This document shows, one piece after another, positions 6,757 through 14,809 of a stretch of 64,000 bases of DNA; the first letter of the stretch is position 1, and each line of letters begins with the position of its first letter. Origin of the DNA: Deltaproteobacteria bacterium (GTDB lineage Bacteria > Desulfobacterota > Desulfobacteria > Desulfobacterales > B30-G6); contig JAJDNW010000003.1 in assembly GCA_022340465.1 (NCBI GenBank), forward strand, positions 23,590 to 87,589, given 5' to 3'. The translations under genes and the position numbers were made by a program. A model generated the notes under the pieces. That model searched no databases. It saw nothing but the letters and a program-made list of their open reading frames with translations, and was not told the DNA's origin.

Positions 6757-8067
6757 ATGCAACCCAACCAAGAAATGGAATTTGACGCCATAACGATAGG
6801 GGGCGGTATTGCAGGACTTCAATCCGCCCTGGACCTGGCCGATCAGGGCTACAAAGTGGCGGTAATCGAGAAAGATGCCACCATCGGGGGCAAGATGATT
6901 CGCCTTTCCAAGGTATTCCCAACCTTGGATTGTGCCAGTTGCATCACGACCCCCAAGATGGCAGCAGCCGCACATCATGAAAATATAACCATTTTTACCT
7001 GTTGTGAGTTGAAAAGCCTCGATCGCGAAGGGGAGAAGCTTCTTGTCCGGGTAACCCAGATGCCCCGCTATGTCGACCCTGACAAGTGCATCGGTTGTCG
7101 CCAATGTGAATATGGCTGTCCGGTCTATGTCGCGGATGACGAACAGGGGGGGTTCAACATGCGCAAGGCCATCCGGATTCCCTTCTCCAACGCCATCCCC
7201 CAGGTCGCTCTTTTGGATATGGACAACTGTTCCCTCTGCGGCAAGTGCGATCGGGTCTGCCCAACGGACGCGGTCAACTACCTCGATCAGCCTGTTGATT
7301 TCGTTATCAAGTCCCAGAGCGCCGTTCTTACCACCGGTTTCGATTTGACCCCGGCGGAACAAAAGAAAGAGTATGGCGGCGGCCAGATTCAAAATGTGAT
7401 CACTTCCATGCAGATGGAACGGTTGCTGGCGCCCCACGGTCCCTACATGCGGGTCCTGCGGCCATCCGACGGCAAGGAACCGGACTCCATTGCCTACATT
7501 CAGTGTGCGGGATCACGCGACAAGAGCATCGGGATTCCCTATTGCTCCAGGGTTTGCTGCATGTATGCCATCAAACAGGGCATGCTGCTTTCCGGGGCGC
7601 TCCCGCTGGCGGATATTACCATTTACTACATGGATATTCGTGCCTTCGGCAAAGGCTATGAACAGTTTTTCCAGAATGCCAAGGCCATGGGCATCGAGTT
7701 CGTGAAAGGCAAGGTGGCCAAGATCACCCAGGGTGAGAATCAGAATGTCAACCTGCGCTATGAGGCCCAGGAGGACGGCGGCGGGGTGGTTACCCGCGAA
7801 CACGACCTGGTGGTTCTCTCACTGGGCATGGTTCCCCAGTGGCATCCGGGGCGTGTGTGTCCGGTTTCAGTGGGTGGTGACGGATTCATCAAAAACATCA
7901 TGCCCAGGATGGCACCTGCGCTTACGGATCTGGAGGGGGTGTTCACGGCGGGGGTGGCCTCGGGTCCCAAAGACATCGTGGACACCATTGCCGAGGCCGG
8001 CGCCGCTGCCATGGAGGCATCGAAATACATGCGGGCTCAAAGCAGCTCATTCGAAAAGGTAGCCTAG
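6757..8067 (+). CDS. HdrA/QmoA-like FAD and iron-sulfur protein
   Basis: A 436-residue HdrA-type flavoprotein. An N-terminal dinucleotide fold (ITIGGGIAGLQSA, about residues 11-23) binds FAD. The HdrA-specific FPTLDCASC motif follows at about 50, and two ferredoxin clusters are visible (CIGCRQCEYGCP and CSLCGKCDRVCP). Length and lack of an N-terminal extension resemble QmoA rather than methanogen HdrA. ATG 6757 is chosen for AGGAGAG at a short distance; upstream GTG/TTG codons lack a box. Its role is to pass electrons between MvhD, the QmoB-like partner and the membrane subunit. Direction and bifurcation are not evident from sequence. Confidence 0.85.
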   Translation: MQPNQEMEFDAITIGGGIAGLQSALDLADQGYKVAVIEKDATIGGKMIRLSKVFPTLDCASCITTPKMAAAAHHENITIFTCCELKSLDREGEKLLVRVTQMPRYVDPDKCIGCRQCEYGCPVYVADDEQGGFNMRKAIRIPFSNAIPQVALLDMDNCSLCGKCDRVCPTDAVNYLDQPVDFVIKSQSAVLTTGFDLTPAEQKKEYGGGQIQNVITSMQMERLLAPHGPYMRVLRPSDGKEPDSIAYIQCAGSRDKSIGIPYCSRVCCMYAIKQGMLLSGALPLADITIYYMDIRAFGKGYEQFFQNAKAMGIEFVKGKVAKITQGENQNVNLRYEAQEDGGGVVTREHDLVVLSLGMVPQWHPGRVCPVSVGGDGFIKNIMPRMAPALTDLEGVFTAGVASGPKDIVDTIAEAGAAAMEASKYMRAQSSSFEKVA

Positions 8068-8155
8068 AAACATAAATCAGCCTCGTACGGGCGGTTGTCG
8101 GCTGCAAGGCAGTTGTGTCGGCCAACAATCGGGAAAAACCATTGGATGTAAAGCC

Positions 8156-10066
8156 ATGACGGACAAAGAGACGGATAAAGAAAAAGAGAGCCAGGACAAA
8201 AAAGTCGGCGTGTACATTTGCCACTGTGGCGGGAATATTTCAGACCATGTGGATGTAGAGGCAGTGGCCGAGAAGGTGAAAAAGCTCCCAGGTGTCGCCA
8301 AGGTCCATACCAATACCTTCATGTGCTCGGATCCGGGGCAGGAGCTTATCCAGAAAGACATCAAGGAGGGCTCCATCGACCGGGTGGTCGTGGCATCGTG
8401 TGCCCCCAGCCTTCACGAGCTCACCTTTCGAGGAGCCATAAAACGGGCGAATTTTAACCCCTACCTCTACGAACATGCCAATATAAGGGAACAGGTCAGC
8501 TGGGTTCATCACGGAGAAAAGGCCACGGAAAAGGCCGCCTCTCTGGTGGCGGCGGCCGTGGCCAAAACAAAACAATTGACACCCCTGGAACCCATCAGGG
8601 TGGATGCCCGGCGCCACGCAACGGTCATCGGTGGCGGAATAGCCGGTATGCGCGCGGCCATTGACCTGGCCGAGAAAGGGCTCAAGGTAGCCCTCATCGA
8701 AAAATCACCCTTTTTAGGCGGCCGGACGGCCAAACTCGACACCCTTTTTCCCACGGGGGAAAAGGCGGCCGACCTGGTTCGGGCCTTTGCAGATAAAATC
8801 GAAGCATCGGCCGCTATTAGCGTGCACACCTGCGCGCAAATCGTTGAATTCCAGGGGTATGTGGGCAACTTCAACTTGACCGTCAAGCAGGCGCCACCGG
8901 TCGTGGAAGATGAAGGCGCGGCCAAGATTATCACGGCGGCGGCCAGTGCCGGACCCGGTGACTACGTTCCCTTCGCGGGGTATTTCCCGGAGCCTGTCCC
9001 CACGGACGCCAGGACCACTGCCGTGGAGACCGGGGCGGTCGTATTCGCCACCGGCTTCCATACCTATACGCCCGGCGACGGCGAGTTCGGTTATCTCAAA
9101 CACCGGCAGGTGATGACGCTTCCCGAGTTGATAGAGGAGATGGCCAAGAGCGAGGCAGAGGGCAAGTACCTGCAGATCGACGGCAACACGGTTCGTAGCG
9201 TCGCCCTGATTCACTGCGTGGGCAGTCGGCAGATACCCGGCATTCACGAGCCGGATGCAGACGGTAACCTGAACGAATACTGCTCGCGGACGTGCTGTAC
9301 GGCCACGCTCCAGGCGGCCGCTGAGATCAAAAAGCACCATCCGGCAACGCAGGTGTTCGAGTTTTACCGGGACATTCGTACCTATGGGCGCGGTCAGGAA
9401 GAGATTTATGAGGAGGCTTCCAACCGCAATGTTTTGTTCTTTCGTTACGAGCCCGAGGACCCGCCGGTGGTCGAAAGGGCTAATCACCGTTCGCATCCGC
9501 TGCAGATCAGAGTCAAGGACACATTGACGTTCGGGGAGGAGGTCATCGCACCGGTCGATCTGGTTGTGCTTTCCGTGGGGATGGAGGCCGGCAACATTAA
9601 ACAACTGGTGGAGATGATGAAGCTTCCGGTGGGTGCCGATCGGTTCCTGCAGGAAGTCCATCCCAAGCTGCGGCCCGTGGAACTGGCCAACACCGGAATC
9701 CTGCTGGCCGGCACCTGCCAGGCGCCCATGGATATCGGCGAGGCCTGCGCGGCCGCGCAGGCAGCGGCTGCAAAGGCAGCCACGCTGCTGGATAGGGGAT
9801 ATGCGGAGCTGGATCCGTTTGTAGCCAGTGTGGATGAGGGGCGGTGCCAGGGGCATGGTGAATGCCGGGAGGTGTGCCCCGTTGAAGGGACGATTGTTCT
9901 GGAAGCGGGAGGGCCCGACGGTGAAGCAAAGAGAGCCCGGGTCAACGCGGCCTTGTGCACTGGATGCGGTATCTGTGTAGCCGCTTGCCCGGAAAACGCC
10001 ATCAATGTCAAGGGCTGGACCCTGCAACAATACGAGGCGATGGTGGATGCCATCGTGGCCGCTTAG
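8156..10066 (+). CDS. HdrA/QmoB-like FAD and iron-sulfur protein
   Basis: A 636-residue second HdrA homologue. It keeps the N-terminal HdrA domain (GVYICHCGGNISDHVD), an FAD fold (TVIGGGIAGMRAA, about 158-170) and a C-terminal ferredoxin pair (CQGHGECREVCP and CTGCGICVAACP). The Cys cluster that follows FPT in ordinary HdrA is absent (LFPTGEKAADL), in contrast to the neighbouring QmoA-like protein. It ends without the MvhD-like domain of QmoB, which is instead encoded separately at 6293-6721. It should form a soluble heteromer with that protein and the QmoA-like subunit, docking on the QmoC-like membrane protein. Confidence 0.85.
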   Translation: MTDKETDKEKESQDKKVGVYICHCGGNISDHVDVEAVAEKVKKLPGVAKVHTNTFMCSDPGQELIQKDIKEGSIDRVVVASCAPSLHELTFRGAIKRANFNPYLYEHANIREQVSWVHHGEKATEKAASLVAAAVAKTKQLTPLEPIRVDARRHATVIGGGIAGMRAAIDLAEKGLKVALIEKSPFLGGRTAKLDTLFPTGEKAADLVRAFADKIEASAAISVHTCAQIVEFQGYVGNFNLTVKQAPPVVEDEGAAKIITAAASAGPGDYVPFAGYFPEPVPTDARTTAVETGAVVFATGFHTYTPGDGEFGYLKHRQVMTLPELIEEMAKSEAEGKYLQIDGNTVRSVALIHCVGSRQIPGIHEPDADGNLNEYCSRTCCTATLQAAAEIKKHHPATQVFEFYRDIRTYGRGQEEIYEEASNRNVLFFRYEPEDPPVVERANHRSHPLQIRVKDTLTFGEEVIAPVDLVVLSVGMEAGNIKQLVEMMKLPVGADRFLQEVHPKLRPVELANTGILLAGTCQAPMDIGEACAAAQAAAAKAATLLDRGYAELDPFVASVDEGRCQGHGECREVCPVEGTIVLEAGGPDGEAKRARVNAALCTGCGICVAACPENAINVKGWTLQQYEAMVDAIVAA

Positions 10067-10077
10067 GGGAGCGTATC

Positions 10078-10347
10078 ATGGGAAACAAAGAAGCACTTAA
10101 AAAGCTCCGGCAGGAAAGATCGGTCTCCGTCGCCGGAGCCAAAGAGCGCATTAAAACGCAAAATAAGCTGATCAAGAAAATAAAGGAACAGATAAAAGAC
10201 GAAGGACGAACCGTTCCCGAGATTGCCGAGGCCATAAACGCTTCGACGTCACAGGTGCTTGTTTTCGTCTCCACGCTGAAAAAATACGGCGAAGTCGTGG
10301 AGGATGCCAAGGACGGCGACTATTTCAAGTATCGGATCGCCGATTGA
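10078..10347 (+). CDS. Small basic winged-helix-like protein
   Basis: An 89-residue protein, Lys-rich in its first half (helix KERIKTQNKLIKKIKEQIKD). The second half resembles a winged-helix/MarR-like fold: TVPEIAEAINASTSQVLVFV as helix-turn-helix, then a short wing ending KYRIAD. It lies 11 bp after the QmoB-like gene and 21 bp before the QmoC-like gene, so it is co-transcribed. Role unknown: it may be a local DNA-binding protein or a structural adapter of the complex. ATG 10078 is preceded by GGGGAG. Confidence 0.7.
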   Translation: MGNKEALKKLRQERSVSVAGAKERIKTQNKLIKKIKEQIKDEGRTVPEIAEAINASTSQVLVFVSTLKKYGEVVEDAKDGDYFKYRIAD

Positions 10348-10368
10348 CAGAAAAAGAGGAGAGGATCC

Positions 10369-11532
10369 ATGGGTTCGATAGTCAATCCGGATTTGTTGAT
10401 TAATTTAAAAAAATTTGGCGTTGAAGACGCTTCGGCCTGTTTCAACTGCGGGAACTGCACGGCGGTCTGCGAGCTTTCCACCGAATCGACCCCGTTCCCC
10501 CGCAAGGTTATCCGTTATCTGCAATTGGGCCTGACCGACAAACTGGCCCAGAGCCCGGAACCCTGGCTGTGCTATTACTGCGGTGACTGCACCCAGACCT
10601 GTCCACGCCAGGCCAACCCGGGAGAGGTCATGATGGGGTTGCGGCGCTATCTGACCTCCCGGTACGACTGGACCGGCATCTCACGTCTTTTTTATACATC
10701 CAAGGTCTTTGAAGTCATGTCCATCCTGGTGGTGGCAGCCATGGTCGGACTGGGGTTTTATTTTTTTCACGGCCCCATGCTGACCGACCGGGTCGCCTTG
10801 AATGTGTTTGCCCCCAACACCACCATTGAAATCCTCGACATCATCATGCTGGTCGTGCTTTCCTTTTTCCTGCTCAGCAACGCCTACCGTTTGTTCAAGG
10901 GAGTGATGGGCGATCCGGCCCAGTATCCCGAACTGAGTTTTTCGGAAAAGCAGCAGTTCTCGAACCGCTTGCTCCGGGGCGTTCCCATTCCCATCTACAT
11001 CAGGGAGTTCAAAGAGTTCGTTGTCCAATTTATGACCCAGAGGAAGTTTGCTTCCTGCGGCACGCCATCGCAGCGTATGCAGTGGATCGTTCACCTTCTG
11101 ATCATGACCGGATATTCCATCGTATTTTTGCTGGTGGTGGTGGGCATCCGCTGGTTTCAGCGGGATGAGATCTATGCCATCTGGCACCCCATACGGCTGC
11201 TTGGGTACTACTCCACCTTCGCTATTTTATACGGGGTCACCTACGCCATCATCGGCCGCATCAAGAAGAGCAAGACCGTTTACGAAAATTCCCACTCGTC
11301 AGACTGGGCTTTTCTGATTCTGCTCTGGCTGACAACCTTCACCGGTATTGTCATCCACGCCACCAGACTGCTGGAGATGCCCCTGGCGACCTATTGCATG
11401 TATGTGCTCCACCTGATGATCGCCGTGCCGATGCTGGTCATCGAGGTGCCTTTCGCCAAATGGACCCATCAGCTTTATCGCCCGCTGGCGCTCTTTCTCA
11501 TGCGGGTGAAACAACGCGCCATGCAAGCTTAG
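10369..11532 (+). CDS. QmoC-like membrane subunit (HdrC ferredoxin fused to cytochrome b)
   Basis: A 387-residue fusion. The N-terminal HdrC-type domain has two 4Fe-4S cysteine sets (CFNCGNCTAVC and CYYCGDCTQTC). The C-terminal part has about six hydrophobic helices from residue 115 on, with histidines suited to haem b (for example IVHLLIMTGY, VIHATR, VLHLMIAVP). This is the QmoC layout, which links soluble Hdr-type subunits to the menaquinone pool. A GAGGAGAGG box precedes ATG 10369. No aprAB lies next to it, as expected for the canonical qmo locus, so this is a paralogous module tied to metV-metF instead. Confidence 0.85.
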   Translation: MGSIVNPDLLINLKKFGVEDASACFNCGNCTAVCELSTESTPFPRKVIRYLQLGLTDKLAQSPEPWLCYYCGDCTQTCPRQANPGEVMMGLRRYLTSRYDWTGISRLFYTSKVFEVMSILVVAAMVGLGFYFFHGPMLTDRVALNVFAPNTTIEILDIIMLVVLSFFLLSNAYRLFKGVMGDPAQYPELSFSEKQQFSNRLLRGVPIPIYIREFKEFVVQFMTQRKFASCGTPSQRMQWIVHLLIMTGYSIVFLLVVVGIRWFQRDEIYAIWHPIRLLGYYSTFAILYGVTYAIIGRIKKSKTVYENSHSSDWAFLILLWLTTFTGIVIHATRLLEMPLATYCMYVLHLMIAVPMLVIEVPFAKWTHQLYRPLALFLMRVKQRAMQA

Positions 11533-11588
11533 CAGATGAAGCTGGCATGCCGCTCAATTTTTAAGGACAAAGAAAAAAGGAAATCAAA

Positions 11589-11963
11589 ATGACCGAAAAA
11601 CAAGAAAAGATCATGTACATTTGCACCCACGCAGGCGAGAACCCCGAGAAGGCGGCCATGCCCTTCGCCATGGCCAATGCGGCCCTGGCCATGGATATTG
11701 AAGCGACCGTCTGTCTCCAGGGCAACGGCGTCTTTCTGGGCCAGAAAGGATATGCCCGTCATCTTCCCAAACCGGGTGGATTCCCGCCCGTCGATGAGCT
11801 TATGGCGTCGTTCAAAGAACTGGGAGGCAGGCTTCTGGTGTGCGTGCCGTGCATAAAAGAGCGCAACATCGATGAGGCCGAACTCGTAGAAGGCTCCCAG
11901 ACGACGGCCGCCGGTAAACTGAACCTGGAAGCCATGGAAGCCGATGCCGTATTCGTCTACTAA
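11589..11963 (+). CDS. DsrE-family protein
   Basis: A 124-residue DsrE/DsrF-like protein: N-terminal IMYICTHAGENPEKA strand-loop, central helix FAMANAALAMDIEATV, and the loop with CVPCIKERNI near residue 90, where DsrE-type proteins carry the sulfur-binding cysteine. Such proteins accept persulfide from TusA in sulfur-trafficking chains. With TusA at the cluster start, a TusA-DsrE relay is plausible. An AAGGAAATC-type box precedes ATG 11589. Substrate and partner are inferred. Confidence 0.75.
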   Translation: MTEKQEKIMYICTHAGENPEKAAMPFAMANAALAMDIEATVCLQGNGVFLGQKGYARHLPKPGGFPPVDELMASFKELGGRLLVCVPCIKERNIDEAELVEGSQTTAAGKLNLEAMEADAVFVY

Positions 11964-12184
11964 TCACCTATAGTGGTTGCCAGGAAAACGTTCCGCATAG
12001 GGCCCATGGCTGTCCCTGATATTTTCAAGGCGGCATATCGAAAGGATACCTTTTTTGTGCCCATCGGATTGATGATGAATGATAACACCCGAACGCTGCA
12101 AAGAGAGATAAAAAAAGAGAATTCGCTTTGTGGTGCCCCGCTGCAGGGGAATTTTCAACCGGCTCGCCCGGGGAGGAGCACGTG

Positions 12185-12892
12185 ATGAACGATTCGATTT
12201 CATCAAGCCAGCCAAGACGTATAACCGACCTGACCGAACTCGCCCATAAAGGGGCAAGGGTCGAGTGCCGTCCCGTATTTGAGATTCTGCCGGTCGATTT
12301 CCATCATCGGGACAACCAATTCATGGCCTACATCTTTTTGGCCCGTTACGTAGGTTCGGTGGATGGAGAGGCCTTTACGTTTCGAAAGTGCTATGCCAAA
12401 GGTTGCCCGCACAATTTATGCATGCACGTGTCGCAGGCAGTGATGATCGCCAACCGGTACTTGCAAAGGGATTATCATCGCCTCAAAGCGGCCGGCATAG
12501 CGGTAGGCGACCACCTGTTCACTTTGGAAAGCATGGTTGTCAAGTACGACGAGCTGCAGGACGGGGGCGGCCCGATCATGACCATTCACGATTACATCAA
12601 CCTTGCCAGGGAAGGCAACCCGGTGTCGGTAGAGGTTGTTTTGGAACAGGTCTCCGCGGTGGAGCATTTTGCCCATGAGGACAATGCCCAGACCTTTCTG
12701 AACGGGAATTTCAAGATAAGCGCCCTCGGTGGCACCGGCAGCTACCAACGCTGTTTCAGCTGCTACCCAACCGACAGTGAAAGCGAGGAAAAAGCGCACG
12801 CCATTCACGTGGCCAACGCCCGCCTGCAGCTGCTTTACGAGGAGCTCGACCAGGCTGCGATTCAACACACCAGACTGTTTTTCAATCAATAA
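12185..12892 (+). CDS. Cysteine-motif protein of unknown function in the metF cluster
   Basis: A 235-residue soluble protein that I do not recognise. It has a possible metal or iron-sulfur site: C69, C74 and C79 (CYAKGCPHNLC), followed by His81, plus CFSC at 190-193. The region between is mixed alpha/beta. It starts at ATG 12185 after GGGGAGG; the upstream in-frame extension to 12128 is improbable. It sits 12 bp before metV, so it probably belongs to the methylene-THF reductase complex or its maturation. The preceding 220 bp (11964-12184) contains no other supported gene. Confidence 0.7.
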   Translation: MNDSISSSQPRRITDLTELAHKGARVECRPVFEILPVDFHHRDNQFMAYIFLARYVGSVDGEAFTFRKCYAKGCPHNLCMHVSQAVMIANRYLQRDYHRLKAAGIAVGDHLFTLESMVVKYDELQDGGGPIMTIHDYINLAREGNPVSVEVVLEQVSAVEHFAHEDNAQTFLNGNFKISALGGTGSYQRCFSCYPTDSESEEKAHAIHVANARLQLLYEELDQAAIQHTRLFFNQ

Positions 12893-12903
12893 GGAGAAAG
12901 TGT

Positions 12904-13623
12904 ATGCATGCAACCATACAGAAACCGATCGACGAGATTGTCAGCTTTATCAAACCCGGTGAAAAGGTGTTCGTCGTAGGGTGCAACAACTGCGCCTGGA
13001 AATGCCACTCCGGGGGCGAGGACGAAACCAAGGCCATGGCCGCGAGGCTGGAAAGACGAGGTGTCGATGTCGTCGGGTACACGGTGCCCGGCCCCCAGGG
13101 AATGAGCCTTTGCAAGCTGGACCATACGCGCAAGGTCCTGCAGGAAGATTATGTCGACGAGACAAAAAAGGCCGATTCTTTTCTGGTGCTGGGCTGCGGG
13201 CAGGGCGTTCACACGGTTATCGATGCTACGGACGGCGGTATGATCCACCCGGGATGCGATACCATTTTTGGTGGTGAAACCGTGTCCGAGGACACCATCA
13301 GCGAATACTGCTCCCTTTGCGGTGAATGCGTGATCGAGTTTACCGGCGGGCTGTGCCCCATGACGCTTTGCTCGAAGCAACTGCTCAACGGCCCCTGCGG
13401 TGGCGCTGAAAACGGCTACTGCGAGGTGGACAAGGAGCGGCCCTGCGGCTGGGTGCTCATCTATGAACGCCTCAAGAAACTGGACCGCCTGGAGATGCTC
13501 GACCCCTATCAGCCGCCCAAAAACAACGCCAAATGGAGTCGGCCGCGGACGCTCAAGGTCAGCCCGACCGAAGCGACCTTCTGCAGCCAGGCGGGTGAGG
13601 TGACTGTCAGCAATCAGGATTAA
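12904..13623 (+). CDS. metV: MetV-type methylene-THF reductase zinc/iron-sulfur subunit
   Basis: A 239-residue MetV homologue. The family's C-terminal cysteine block is complete: YCSLCGECVIEFTGGLCP, then CSKQLLNGPCGG, then CEV and PCGW. The N-terminal half (KVFVVGCNNCAWKCHSGG) adds further cysteines. MetV pairs with MetF in anaerobes with a Wood-Ljungdahl pathway and connects it to electron-transfer partners such as HdrA/MvhD in acetogens. It lies 56 bp before metF. Here it should hand electrons between MetF and the upstream Hdr/Qmo-like proteins. Confidence 0.85.
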   Translation: MHATIQKPIDEIVSFIKPGEKVFVVGCNNCAWKCHSGGEDETKAMAARLERRGVDVVGYTVPGPQGMSLCKLDHTRKVLQEDYVDETKKADSFLVLGCGQGVHTVIDATDGGMIHPGCDTIFGGETVSEDTISEYCSLCGECVIEFTGGLCPMTLCSKQLLNGPCGGAENGYCEVDKERPCGWVLIYERLKKLDRLEMLDPYQPPKNNAKWSRPRTLKVSPTEATFCSQAGEVTVSNQD

Positions 13624-13679
13624 CTATTCCCATAATCGCCCGGGGTATAGAAGCGCATACCACACAGGAGAATGCATCA

Positions 13680-14579
13680 ATGAAGATAACCGATCTATTT
13701 GAAAAAGGCGAATTTGTCGTTACCGGCGAGGTGGGCCCGATCAAGGGCGCGGTGTCCAGAAACAAAAGAATCGATCCGACCTGCGCAAAAGAGGCCTACC
13801 AGCTTCAGGACCACGTTCACGCCATCAATGTCACCGACAACCAATCGGCCGTTATGCGGCTCGGTTCCCTGGCCGCCAGCGTACGCCTCAAAGAGAGGGG
13901 CATCGAGCCGATCTACCAGTTGACCTGCCGCGACCGCAACCGCATCGCCCTGCAGAGCGACATTCTGACGGCCTACTCGCTGGGAATCGACAATGTGCTG
14001 CTGCTAACCGGCGACCACATCCAACTGGGGGACCATAAGGAAGCCAAACCGGTATTTGATCTCGATTCGGTCCAACTGATAAAAATGGCCATCGGTTTGA
14101 GCGAGGGGCGCGACATTACGGGGAATCCCATCGAAAATCCGCCCGATTTGGCCTACGGCGCCGTCGTCAACCCCAATTTCGAGCCTTTGGAGCTCCAGTT
14201 GATGAAGATGAAAAAGAAAGTGGATGCAGGCGCTGAATTTTTTCAAACGCAGGCTGTTTATGACGATGCCGTGGTCGATCGCTTCGTTGAACAGGCCGAG
14301 AAGCTCAACTGTCCCGTTCAAATGGGCGTCGTCGTGTTAAAGTCCCCTCAAATGGGAAATTTCATGAATAAGAACGTTTCCGGTATTACCGTTCCAGAGA
14401 ATTGGATCGAAGAGATCGGGTCGGTCGACAGGGCCGACAGAAAGAAAAAGGCCGCCGAAATGATGGGTCGTTTTATCAAAAAGCACAAACACAAGTTCCA
14501 AGGCGTGCACATCATGCCCCTGGGATGGACGGATGTGGTGCCGCAAATTATTTCCCAAGCTGAAATTGACGCCGTTTAA
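13680..14579 (+). CDS. metF: Methylenetetrahydrofolate reductase
   Basis: A 299-residue TIM-barrel flavoprotein of the MetF type (EVGPIKGAVSRNKR, then YQLTCRDRNRIALQ, VLLLTGDHI and the AGAEFFQTQAVYD strand). It interconverts methylene-THF and methyl-THF in the cytoplasm. Adjacent metV and the Hdr/Qmo-like genes point to electron carriers other than simple NADH. In a sulfate reducer the enzyme may run oxidatively during acetate oxidation or reductively in autotrophy. Last gene of the plus-strand cluster; followed by stacked hairpins. An AGGAG box lies 9 nt before ATG 13680. Confidence 0.9.
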   Translation: MKITDLFEKGEFVVTGEVGPIKGAVSRNKRIDPTCAKEAYQLQDHVHAINVTDNQSAVMRLGSLAASVRLKERGIEPIYQLTCRDRNRIALQSDILTAYSLGIDNVLLLTGDHIQLGDHKEAKPVFDLDSVQLIKMAIGLSEGRDITGNPIENPPDLAYGAVVNPNFEPLELQLMKMKKKVDAGAEFFQTQAVYDDAVVDRFVEQAEKLNCPVQMGVVVLKSPQMGNFMNKNVSGITVPENWIEEIGSVDRADRKKKAAEMMGRFIKKHKHKFQGVHIMPLGWTDVVPQIISQAEIDAV

Positions 14580-14624
14580 ATTTGAATTCCCCGCTGCTTG
14601 CCGCGCGGGATGAATTCAAATTTA
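14577..14624. terminator. Large palindrome after metF
   Basis: TAAATTTGAATTC (14577-14589) and GAATTCAAATTTA (14612-14624) are perfect inverted copies, with an inner CCCGC/GCGGG stem. The arm begins inside the metF stop codon. It is a strong hairpin and may end the 9-kb transcript. Confidence 0.6.
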
Positions 14625-14680
14625 TAGATAAGGATCCATTTATTTGCGGAAGAGCGATACCGGAATCCGAAGGATTTCGG

Positions 14681-14727
14681 CAAAATTCCGTAATACCCTG
14701 CAGCTTGCTGCAGGGATAGGAATTTTG
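14681..14727. repeat. Nested inverted repeat
   Basis: CAAAATTCC (14681-14689) pairs with GGAATTTTG (14719-14727) around an inner CCCTGCAG/CTGCAGGG stem (14696-14703 and 14708-14715). It is the second of three hairpins between metF and the minus-strand hypD-type gene. Confidence 0.55.
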
Positions 14728-14784
14728 GCCCGCCAAACTAACGGCGGATAAATCTTTCGAATAGGAGCGACGTAGTCGCGTTTC

Positions 14785-14809
14785 ATAAAATCGTGGAACA
14801 CGATTTTAT
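14785..14809 (-). terminator. Terminator of the glycyl-radical enzyme gene
   Basis: ATAAAATCGTG (14785-14795) and CACGATTTTAT (14799-14809) form a perfect 11-bp stem with a GAA loop, immediately after the stop codon of the minus-strand gene. The AT-rich outer stem provides T-rich ends in both directions. Confidence 0.65.

Noticed and set aside
12128..12184. N-terminal extension of the unknown Cys protein
   Set aside because: The extension MWCPAAGEFSTGSPG lacks a ribosome-binding site, while GGGGAGG stands just before ATG 12185.
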